47,340 nt of DNA from Streptomyces sp. WAC 04229 (GTDB lineage: Bacteria; Actinomycetota; Actinomycetes; Streptomycetales; Streptomycetaceae), in NCBI RefSeq assembly GCF_003947455.1, contig NZ_QHJH01000041.1:1-47340 (forward strand), in the 5' to 3' direction. This document shows, piece by piece, positions 7,873 to 17,055 of the stretch (within the stretch, counting starts at the first letter, position 1; each line of letters opens with the position of its first letter). The notes under the pieces are model-generated. The model was not told the origin of the DNA and did not search any database. It worked only from the letters and a program-made list of their open reading frames with translations. The translations under genes and the position numbers were made by a program.

Positions 7873-7929
7873 CGGGGAGGCACTCCCCGTTTCGCTCGGA
7901 CACAGGACTAAACGGGGAAACGATCCCCG
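7873..7929. promoter_or_regulatory. Two TetR operator palindromes
   Basis: Both 7873-7889 and 7913-7929 read CGGGGA-N5-TCCCCG with perfect 6-bp arms, and they start 40 bp apart. They lie upstream of the TetR gene within the 315-base space before the metalloprotease gene. The repeat of an exact design strongly suggests a dimeric repressor operator, most simply the adjacent TetR protein. No other element was recognised in 7930-8157 apart from the GGGGAGG ribosome-binding site of the protease gene. Confidence 0.65.
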
Positions 7930-8157
7930 GTTATTTCCCGGACTCGAGAAGAAGCACCGTGACCTGAGTCACACCACCGGAACGGATCGGCCCCTCACCC
8001 TCCGTGATCCCTCAACGCCCGTGCCCCGGACGGAAGCTACCGGCGGGAAACCCACGATCGGCCGCTCCAGCGCGCGCCCGCACACCCCTCGGCACAGGGT
8101 GAGCGCAGGAGCGCAGCCGGTGGTGCCGGGCGGCTGCCGTGATCCGGGGAGGTCCGC

Positions 8158-9453
8158 ATGCAGGCGCAGCCGCCGAGCCGACGCATACGTCCGCGCCGGC
8201 TGGCCGCGATCGGGACCGTCGGCGTCCTGACCCTCGCGCTCAGCACCTCGGCGAGCACCGGCGGCCTCGCGCCGGGCACCGCGCCCGCGGGCGCCGGACC
8301 GGCCGCCCTCTCCCGCTCCTCCGCGCACGGCCCCTGCATGATCAGTGGTGGACCCGAGATCCAGATGTCCGAGGGCGTCCCGACCTCCGCCGGCTACGCC
8401 CCCTCGACCGGCACCGTCCGGGCCCTGAACCTGATGATCGACTTCTCCGACGCACCCGGCGAAGGCGAGGCGCTCGACCGGTTCGCGGAGTTCTTCCCGA
8501 AGACCGAGGACTGGTTCCGCACCAGCTCCTACGGCCGCCTCGACTACCGCCCCGAAACCCCCATAGGGGACTGGCTGCGGATGCCGAAGTCGTTCGCGGA
8601 GTACGGCATAGAGCGCGGCGCCCCCTTCGAACCCGGCTACCGCAAAATGGTCCAGGACCTCGTGGCGACGGCCGACGCGGACGTGGACTTCCGCTCCTAC
8701 GACCTGCTGAACGTGCTGGTCACCCCCAACGCGGGCCCGTCCGCCCTGGACACGGTGCTGTCCGTGACCTTCGCCGGGAACGCCGACGCCCCGGTCGCCG
8801 ACGGCGTCCCGGTGGCCAACGCGTCCTTCGTCTACTCCCGCCAGGACGACGGCTCCGGCTCCTACGACGAGACCGGCTACCGGGTGCTGCCGCACGAGAA
8901 CGGCCATGTCTTCGGACTCCCCGACCTCTACACCCAGGAGGGCGGGGGCGCGGTCGGGCACTGGGACATCATGAGCGAGGACTGGGGCGCCAACAACGAC
9001 CTCCTCGGCTGGCACAAGTGGAAGCTGGGCTGGCTCGACCCCTCCCAGGTGCACTGCGCCGCCGCGGCCGGGACGACCGAGTACACGCTGACGCCACTGG
9101 CCCGCAAGGGCGGCGACAAGCTGGTGGTCGTCCCGCTGGACGGCGAGTCCGGCTACGCGGTGGAGCTGCGCACCCAGGCGGGCAACGACGAGACGGTGTG
9201 CCGGCCGGGTGTGCTGGTCTACAAGGTCGACGCGGACGTCGACACCGGCATGGGCCCGGTGAAGGTCTACGACTCCCAGCGCGACAGCGGCGGCTGCACC
9301 CGCGGCCCGAACGTCCACGCCGAACTCTCCGACGCCGCCTTCACCCCGGGCGAGACCTTCGAGGACCCGGCCCGCGACGTCACGATCAAGGTGTCGGGCG
9401 CGGACGGGAACGGCGACCACCGGGTGCGGGTCACCCGCGGCGAGCGGGATTAA
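8158..9453 (+). CDS. Secreted M6-family zinc metalloprotease
   Basis: This is a 431-residue exported protease of the immune-inhibitor-A (M6) type. An N-terminal signal peptide is evident (arginine-rich RRIRPRRLAA, then a hydrophobic stretch ending near ALSTSAST). The zinc site HENGHVFGLPDLY places ligands at about His246 and His250 and catalytic Glu247. It is followed by the family-typical GHWDIMSEDWGANNDLLGWHKWKLGW. These enzymes degrade extracellular proteins. ATG is preceded by GGGGAGG. The downstream IclR-type gene begins 35 bases after the stop and may be cotranscribed. No membrane anchor or added C-terminal binding domain is obvious. Confidence 0.9.
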   Translation: MQAQPPSRRIRPRRLAAIGTVGVLTLALSTSASTGGLAPGTAPAGAGPAALSRSSAHGPCMISGGPEIQMSEGVPTSAGYAPSTGTVRALNLMIDFSDAPGEGEALDRFAEFFPKTEDWFRTSSYGRLDYRPETPIGDWLRMPKSFAEYGIERGAPFEPGYRKMVQDLVATADADVDFRSYDLLNVLVTPNAGPSALDTVLSVTFAGNADAPVADGVPVANASFVYSRQDDGSGSYDETGYRVLPHENGHVFGLPDLYTQEGGGAVGHWDIMSEDWGANNDLLGWHKWKLGWLDPSQVHCAAAAGTTEYTLTPLARKGGDKLVVVPLDGESGYAVELRTQAGNDETVCRPGVLVYKVDADVDTGMGPVKVYDSQRDSGGCTRGPNVHAELSDAAFTPGETFEDPARDVTIKVSGADGNGDHRVRVTRGERD

Positions 9454-9488
9454 CGTAGCCCTGCCGCGAACGCCGTACCGGAGAGCCG

Positions 9489-11120
9489 ATGCCCGCCAAC
9501 ACCACGAACGCCGTCGCACGCGACGGGGCCGCCGCCGTGCCGGACGAGGCGGTGGCGCCGCTGCTGCGCGGGATCGCCGTGCTGCACCGGCTGACCGAGG
9601 CGGACGGCGGCGCGCTCAGCCTCAGCGCACTGGAGAAGGCCACCGGACTGGCCCGGTCCACCGTCGACCGCCTCACCGCGACCCTCGCCCGCGTGGGATA
9701 CGTCCGCCTGGACGGCCGCGACGTGTCCCTCGCCCCCCGGCTGATGGAACTGGGCAACGCCTACCTCGCCGCGCTGCGCCTGCCCGACCTGCTGGCCGCC
9801 CGCGCCGACGCCCTCGCCGACGAACTGGACGAGTCGGTGTCGCTGGCGGTCGGCGACCGGGACGGCATCCGCTTCATCCACCAGGCCACCCGCCGCCGCG
9901 CGATGTCCCTGAGCTTCCGCATCGGCGACCTCCTGCCCGCCGAACGCACCGCGCCGGGACCGCTGTTCGCTGCCGAGTGGACGCCGGCCGACTGGCACCG
10001 CTGGCACCGGCGCCGGGCGGCCGACCCGGAGGACCGCGGCTTCCCCGCCGTACCGCCGCGCGAACACGGCACCCCGGACGAGGACTTCGAGCGGCGTACG
10101 GAGCGGGCGGCGGGCGACGGCTGGGCGCTGGACGACCAGTTGATCGAACCGGGCCTGGTCGCGGTCTCGGTCCCGGTGCGCGACCCCGGCACCGGACGGG
10201 TGGCCTGCGTGGCGAGCGTGGTGAGCCACACCAGCCGCCACACGGCACCGGACCTGCGGGCCGCCCTGCTCCCCCGGCTGCGCGCGGCGGTCGCCGCGAT
10301 GGAGGACGACCTGCGTACCGCGCCGCCACCGGAACCGGGGCCGCCGCCCTCCGGCCTGGCCGGCTGGACCGGTGCGTCCAAGCAGGAGCTGGGCCGGGAG
10401 TTCGTGGAGTCGCTGGCCCGCGGGCTGACCGTGCTGACCGCCTTCGGCGCGGGCCGCCCGGCGCTGACCCTCACCGAGGTCGCGAAGGCCACCGGCCTGG
10501 CCCGCGCGACCGCCCGCCGGGCGCTGATCACCTACGAGCACGCGGGACTGGTGGCAGCGGCGCCCGACCGGGCGTTCGCGCTCACCCCCCGGGTGCTCTC
10601 CCTCGGCTTCCCGCCGCTCTCCCGCACCTCCCTGCCCGAGATCGCCCAGCCTCACCTGACCGCGCTGGCCGGCCGCGTCCACGAGTCGGCGGCGCTGGCC
10701 GTCCTGTCGGAGACGGGCGAGGAGATCCAGTACACGGCCCGGGCGTCCACCGGCCGCGTGCTCAGCGCCCGGGTCACGGTCGGTACCCGGCTGCCCGCGT
10801 ACGCGACCGCGCTGGGGCGCGTGCTGCTGGCCGGCCGTCCGGACGGCGCCGCGACACCGTCCGACGTGCTGCGGGAGGTGCGGGAGCGGGGCCACGCCCT
10901 GGTCGACGAGGAGCTGGAGGCCGGGCTGCGCGCCGTCGCGGTCCCGGTGCGCGACCGTACGGGACGGGTGGTGGCCGCCGTGAACGTGGCGATGCACGCG
11001 GCCCGCCGGACGACGGAGGAGTGCGTGACGCGGGTCCTGCCGGAGCTGCGGCGCACGGCGGACCTCATCGAGACCGAACTGCGGGTGGCGGGGCGCTTCT
11101 GCCGGGTGCCCGCCGTCTGA
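9489..11120 (+). CDS. Double-length IclR-family regulator (tandem duplication)
   Basis: This 543-residue protein contains two complete IclR units. The first has a winged helix at about residues 25-80 (LSLSALEKATGLARSTVDRLTATLARVGYV) and an effector domain up to about 275. After a proline-rich linker (APPPEPGPPPSG), a second winged helix (LTLTEVAKATGLARATARRALITYEHAGLV, about 320-365) and a second effector domain follow. IclR proteins normally have about 250 residues, so this is a fused tandem copy. The family commonly controls aromatic-compound or central metabolism. The target is unknown, but the gene abuts the chorismate/tryptophan operon convergently. It was reading-frame checked as one open frame. 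Confidence 0.88.
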   Translation: MPANTTNAVARDGAAAVPDEAVAPLLRGIAVLHRLTEADGGALSLSALEKATGLARSTVDRLTATLARVGYVRLDGRDVSLAPRLMELGNAYLAALRLPDLLAARADALADELDESVSLAVGDRDGIRFIHQATRRRAMSLSFRIGDLLPAERTAPGPLFAAEWTPADWHRWHRRRAADPEDRGFPAVPPREHGTPDEDFERRTERAAGDGWALDDQLIEPGLVAVSVPVRDPGTGRVACVASVVSHTSRHTAPDLRAALLPRLRAAVAAMEDDLRTAPPPEPGPPPSGLAGWTGASKQELGREFVESLARGLTVLTAFGAGRPALTLTEVAKATGLARATARRALITYEHAGLVAAAPDRAFALTPRVLSLGFPPLSRTSLPEIAQPHLTALAGRVHESAALAVLSETGEEIQYTARASTGRVLSARVTVGTRLPAYATALGRVLLAGRPDGAATPSDVLREVRERGHALVDEELEAGLRAVAVPVRDRTGRVVAAVNVAMHAARRTTEECVTRVLPELRRTADLIETELRVAGRFCRVPAV

Positions 11121-11121
11121 C

Positions 11122-11185
11122 CCGGCGGAAACGCCGGCGGCCCGGGGGCGGCGGTCCGCAGAGGCCGGATCGCCGCCCCCGGGCC
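11122..11185. terminator. Two hairpins after the IclR gene
   Basis: A small hairpin CCGGCG-GAAA-CGCCGG (11122-11137) with a GNRA-type loop directly follows the stop codon. A 15-bp perfect stem follows (11139-11153 with 11171-11185). They separate the IclR gene from the converging trp operon. Confidence 0.65.
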
Positions 11186-11251
11186 GGTTCGAACGGAGCC
11201 TGCGGGGGAATTTCAGGCCCTGGCACGAGGGTACGGAGACCGCCCCGCGCG

Positions 11252-11277
11252 CCACACCTGACGTTCGTCAGGCGTGG
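11252..11277 (-). terminator. Hairpin after the trp operon
   Basis: Minus-strand RNA can form an 11-bp stem closing on a GAAC loop (CCACGCCTGAC / GTCAGGTGTGG, one G-U pair), 23 bases beyond the DAHP synthase stop. It is the likely end of the six-gene transcript. Confidence 0.6.
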
Positions 11278-11299
11278 AACTTACCTTCGGCAGTACGGC

Positions 11300-12730
11300 T
11301 CACGCCCCGCTGCGCTGCTCCCGGAGGAACTCCGCGACGCGGAAGGCGAGTTCGATGGACTGGGCGGCGTTCAGGCGTGGGTCGCAGGCGGTCTCGTAGC
11401 GGCTGGCCAGGTGGGTGTCCAGCACCTCGTCCAGGTCGCCGCCCAGGCATTCGGTGACGTCGTCGCCGGTGAGTTCGAGGTGGATGCCGCCCGGGTGCAG
11501 GCCCTCCTCGCGGTGCACGGCGAAGAACTCGGCCACCTCGGTGGTGATGTCGGACAGCCGGCGGGTCTTGTAGCCGCTCTCCGAGACGAAGGTGTTGCCG
11601 TGCATGGGGTCGCAGGCCCACACCGGGGTGTGCCCGGCGTCCCGCACGGCCCGCAGCAGCGGCGGCAGCAGTTCCGCGCCGCGTCCGGCGCCGAGCCGGC
11701 TGATCAGGACGAGCCTGCCCGGGGCGCGGTCCGGGTCGAGCCGTTCGCACAGCTCGCGCAGGTCGTCGGCGCCGGTGGACGGGCCCACCTTGACGCCGAC
11801 CGGGTTGTCCACCCCGGCCAGCAGCTCCACATGCGCCCCGTCGAGCCGCCGGGTGCGGTCGCCGATCCACAGCATGTGGGCGCTGGTGTCGAACCAGCCG
11901 CGCCGCTTCTCGTCGTAGCGGATCAGGGCCTGTTCGTACTGGGGCAGCAGCGCCTCGTGCGAGGTGTAGAGCTGCACCTGGTGCAGGGCCGCCTGGGAGC
12001 GGGTGTCCAGGCCGCACGCGGACATGAACCTGAGCGCCCAGGTGATGTCGTCGGCGGCCTTCTCGTACCGCTGTCCGGCGGCGCTGCGCCGGACGAACTC
12101 CTGGTTCCAGTCGTGCACCTGGCCCAGGTCGGCGTAGCCGCCCAGGGTCAGCGCGCGCAGCACGTTCAGGGCCGCCGAGGCGTGGTGGTAGGCGCTCAGC
12201 AGCCGTCCGGCGTCCGGGCGGCGGGCCTCGGCGGTGAACTCGGGCCGGTTGACGATGTCGCCGCGGAACGCGGGCAGTTCGACGCCGTCGACGGTCTCCG
12301 TGGGGCGGCTGCGGGGCTTGCCGAACTGGCCGGCGATCCTGCCCACCTTGACCACCGGCAGCCCGGATCCGTAGGTGAGCAGGATGGCCACCTGGAGGAT
12401 CACCCGCAGTTTGCCGCGCACCCCGGCCTCGGTGCAGGAGCCGAACCGCTCGGCGCAGTCGCCCGCCTGGAGCAGGAAGCCCTCCCCGGCGGCGACCTGG
12501 GCCAGGGAGCGGCGCAGGTCGAGGATCTCCTCGGGGAGCACCAGCGGCGGCCGCAGCGCGAGGGTGTCCTCCACCCCGCGCAGCTCCTCGGGGTCGGGCC
12601 AGTCGGGCTGCTGGGCCGCCGGACGTCCGCGCCACGAGTCCGGGCTCCACGCGCCCCGTCCACCGCCGCCCGCCGTCCGGGTCCCGTCGGGGACCGCCCG
12701 TCGTGTCGTGTGCGTGTCGCTCGCCGTCAT
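11300..12730 (-). CDS. Class II 3-deoxy-D-arabino-heptulosonate-7-phosphate synthase
   Basis: This is a 476-residue enzyme joining phosphoenolpyruvate and erythrose 4-phosphate, the first step of the shikimate pathway. Class II (plant/mycobacterial AroG) blocks are present: LLQAGDCAERF, KVGRIAGQFGKPRS, FRGDIVNRP, VGVKVGPSTGADDL and WACDPMHGNTF. The ATG overlaps the trpC stop by four bases (ATGA), so it is the last gene of the trp operon. A second, cluster-borne copy of this step would increase flux to chorismate for both tryptophan and HPG. Sensitivity to feedback cannot be judged from the sequence. It corresponds to SCO3210 by synteny. Confidence 0.94.
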   Translation of the reverse strand: MTASDTHTTRRAVPDGTRTAGGGGRGAWSPDSWRGRPAAQQPDWPDPEELRGVEDTLALRPPLVLPEEILDLRRSLAQVAAGEGFLLQAGDCAERFGSCTEAGVRGKLRVILQVAILLTYGSGLPVVKVGRIAGQFGKPRSRPTETVDGVELPAFRGDIVNRPEFTAEARRPDAGRLLSAYHHASAALNVLRALTLGGYADLGQVHDWNQEFVRRSAAGQRYEKAADDITWALRFMSACGLDTRSQAALHQVQLYTSHEALLPQYEQALIRYDEKRRGWFDTSAHMLWIGDRTRRLDGAHVELLAGVDNPVGVKVGPSTGADDLRELCERLDPDRAPGRLVLISRLGAGRGAELLPPLLRAVRDAGHTPVWACDPMHGNTFVSESGYKTRRLSDITTEVAEFFAVHREEGLHPGGIHLELTGDDVTECLGGDLDEVLDTHLASRYETACDPRLNAAQSIELAFRVAEFLREQRSGA

Positions 12731-13503
12731 CCGACCAGTTCCTTGATCGTGGCACCGGGATCCCCGGCCCGCATGAGCAGTTCTCCGACCAGGACCGCGT
12801 CGACCCCGGCCCCTTCCAGCGCACGGGCGTCCGCCGCGCCGCGGACTCCGCTCTCCCCGACCATGACGCGTCCGGTGCCCACCCGCCCGCGCAGCCGGGC
12901 CGAAAGAGTCCGGTCGATCGAGAAGTCCCGCAGATCCCGGTGGTTGACGCCGATGACGTCGGCGCCCGCCGCGAGGGCCACGTCCACCTCCCGCTCGTCG
13001 TGCACCTCGACCAGCGCCTCCATGCCCTGAGCCCGGGTGTGCGCGAGGAGTTCGGCCAGCCGCTCCGGGCTCAGCGCGGCGACGATCAGCAGCAGGGCGT
13101 CGGCGCCGAGCGCGCGGGCCTCCAGGATCTGGTACTCGTCGGTGACGAAGTCCTTGCGCAGCACGGGCAGCTCGCAGGCGGCGCGGGCGACGGCCAGGTG
13201 CTCGGGGCTGCCGCCGAACCCGGCCTCGTGGGTGAGCACCGACAGGGCGTGCGCGCCGCCGTCCCGGTAGGCGCGGGCCAGCTCGGCGGGGCGGTAGTCG
13301 TCGGTGAGCGGCCCCTTGGAGGGGCTGCGGGGCTTCATCTCGGCGATGACCGCGAGGCCCGGTCCGCGCAGTGCGGCGGCGAAGTCCCGGGCGGGGGGCG
13401 CCGCGGCGGCCAGGTCTGCCAGTTCCGCCTCGGGACGTGCCGCGCGGCGGCGCCGCGTCTGGAGTTCCGCGTCGGCGACGAGGGTGGTGAGGATGCCGGT
13501 CAT
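12727..13503 (-). CDS. trpC: Indole-3-glycerol phosphate synthase
   Basis: This is a 258-residue TIM-barrel enzyme converting CdRP to indole-3-glycerol phosphate. It shows the family signatures AVIAEMKPRSPSKG (phosphate loop and catalytic Lys), LPVLRKDFVTDEYQ, ALVEVHDE, IGVNHRDL and MVGESGV. The start overlaps trpD by four bases and the stop overlaps the DAHP synthase gene by four. Its presence beside trpE, trpG and trpD supports dedicated tryptophan supply for the lipopeptide. trpA, trpB and trpF are not in this window, so the later steps rely on genes elsewhere. Confidence 0.96.
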   Translation of the reverse strand: MTGILTTLVADAELQTRRRRAARPEAELADLAAAAPPARDFAAALRGPGLAVIAEMKPRSPSKGPLTDDYRPAELARAYRDGGAHALSVLTHEAGFGGSPEHLAVARAACELPVLRKDFVTDEYQILEARALGADALLLIVAALSPERLAELLAHTRAQGMEALVEVHDEREVDVALAAGADVIGVNHRDLRDFSIDRTLSARLRGRVGTGRVMVGESGVRGAADARALEGAGVDAVLVGELLMRAGDPGATIKELVG

Positions 13504-14523
13504 GCCGGCACCTCCACGTCCGCGTCCGCGTGCTGCCAGGAGGCGCGGGTCCAGCGGTCGAGCAGGTCGGCGGCGGCGCCGTCGTCCACGGCGGTCCCGG
13601 CGGCCCGCAGCGCGTCGGGCCAGGTGCCGGCCAGGCCTGCGACGCGCAGGGCGGCTGCGGCGTTGAGCAGCACCACGTCCCGCGCGGGGCCGCGTTCACC
13701 GGCCAGGACGCGGCGGACGACGGCCGCGTTGACGGCGCGGTCGCCGCCGGCCAGGTCGCCGGGCCGGGATCTGGCCAGTCCGTGGTCGGCGGGGTCGAAG
13801 CGGTGGGTGGTGCGGCGGCCGTCGCGCAGCTCGACCATGTGCGCCGGTGCGCCGGTGCTCAGTTCGTCCATGCCGTCCTCGCTGTGGAAGACCAGGGCGC
13901 TGGTGACGCCGAGCCGGTGGAGGACCTCGGTCATCGGTTCCACCAGCTCCCGGCTCGGCACGCCCAGGGTGCGCAGCCGGGCGCCCGACGGGTTGCACAG
14001 CGGCCCGAGCAGGTTGAAGACGGTCCGCGCGCCCAGTTCCCGGCGCGGGCCCGCCGTGTGCCGGAAGGCCGGGTGGAAGACCGGGGCGAACAGGAAGGTG
14101 ATCCCGGCGCGGTCCAGGCAGGCCGCGGCCTCCTCGGCGCCGAGGTCGATGCGGATGCCCAGTTCCTCCAGCACGTCGGCGCTGCCGCAGGCGGAGGAGG
14201 CGCTGCGGTTGCCGTGCTTGGCGACCCGTACCCCGCAGGCGGCGGCGACGATCGCGGACGCGGTGGAGATGTTGAAGGTGTTCAGCCCGTCGCCACCGGT
14301 TCCGCAGGTGTCGAGCAGGTCGCCCTCGCACGGCACGGGCGTGGCGAACTCCTGGGCGGCGCGGGCCATGCCGACCAGGTCGTCCACGGACGCGCCGCGC
14401 ACCGTGACGGCCAGCGCGAACCCGGCGATCTGGGCCGCGGTGGCCTCGCCGCGCATGATCACGCGCATCGCCTCGGCGGCCTCGCCCTCGGTGAGGGGGC
14501 GCCGCACGAGTGTTCTCAGGGAC

Positions 14524-14531
<8 letters not shown>
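13500..14531 (-). CDS. trpD: Anthranilate phosphoribosyltransferase
   Basis: This is a 343-residue enzyme that transfers phosphoribose from PRPP to anthranilate. The glycine-rich PRPP loop DTCGTGGDGLNTFNIST is present, followed by VAKHGNRSASSACGSADVLEELG and FLFAPVFHPAFRH, which form the anthranilate channel. FNLLGPLCNP is also conserved. The length is normal. ATG lies inside the end of trpG (8-base overlap), consistent with translational coupling. The C-terminal tail after WTRASWQH is acidic and variable. Confidence 0.96.
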
Positions 14532-16633
<2,102 letters not shown>

Positions 16634-16637
<4 letters not shown>

Positions 16638-16798
16638 GCCGCCTTCCCGGCGGCGGAGGAGACCCGGCCCACCGCGACGACGGCGCGCCGCGGGATGGTG
16701 ACGCGGGAGGCGGCGCTCGCGGTCCCAGCCGCCTCCCGGGCGGCGATCCGCCTCACGTCGTCCCCGGTCACGGGGTGTCCGCTCGTCTGTGCGTGCAT
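16634..16798 (-). CDS. 54-codon small ORF at the head of the trp operon
   Basis: An ATG with a strong GAGGAG ribosome-binding site, seven bases upstream, opens a 54-residue frame. Its stop TGA overlaps the trpE ATG as ATGA. The peptide begins MHAQTSGHPVTGDD and is basic in its second half (SRVTIPRRAVVAVGR). It contains no tryptophan, so it is not a classical attenuator leader. No family was recognised. The overlap mirrors the spacing between all other genes of the operon, which argues that it is translated and that it couples ribosomes into trpE. It could also act as a small protein. An alternative is that it merely supplies the ribosome-binding site for trpE, which has a poor one of its own. 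Confidence 0.55.
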
Positions 16799-16855
16799 GC
16801 GTCGGGATCTCCTCGGGTGGGGGTGGGCCGGCGCGATGCCCCGGCTGCCGGCACG

Positions 16856-16899
16856 ACGCTAGGAGCGTCAACTTTCTGCTCGATATCGATCGGCTTTCG
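16856..16899 (-). promoter_or_regulatory. trp operon promoter with SARP-type heptamer repeats
   Basis: On the minus strand, heptamers CGAAAGC (16899-16893), CGATATC (16888-16882) and AGAAAGT (16877-16871) occur with an 11-bp period. They are followed after nine bases by TAGCGT (16861-16856), a -10 hexamer. This is the layout of SARP-activated promoters: direct heptamers, 4-base gaps and the last repeat 8-9 bases from -10. The same geometry is found upstream of cdaX, the phospholipase gene and hmaS. Transcription would start near 16849, about 50 bases before the small ORF. Activation by CdaR is inferred. Confidence 0.65.
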
Positions 16900-17055
16900 A
16901 CCCGCCGGGCCAAGATCCGTCCCTGTCGAAAGTAAGGCGCAAGAGACGTCGTTCGTGCCTGGTGGCGGTGGATGGCGGGCTCCTACAGTCACGTGGCGGG
17001 GGACGCAGCCGAGACCGGAACTGAGCGCGGAGTCGAGCCCGGGAGGGCGTCAGGG

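Noticed and set aside
9977..13030. 1,017-codon plus-strand frame across the IclR and DAHP synthase genes
   Set aside because: It spans the strong terminator region and two real genes in wrong frames and has no protein-like motifs.
12731..13699. N-terminal extension of the DAHP synthase frame through trpC
   Set aside because: It is out of frame with trpC, which is a complete enzyme gene. The DAHP synthase family starts after 12730.
16921..16990. Tryptophan attenuator leader upstream of trpE
   Set aside because: No short ORF with a run of Trp codons on the minus strand, and no terminator/antiterminator pair were found between the promoter and the small ORF. The TGG-rich stretch near 16960-16975 is on the plus strand.
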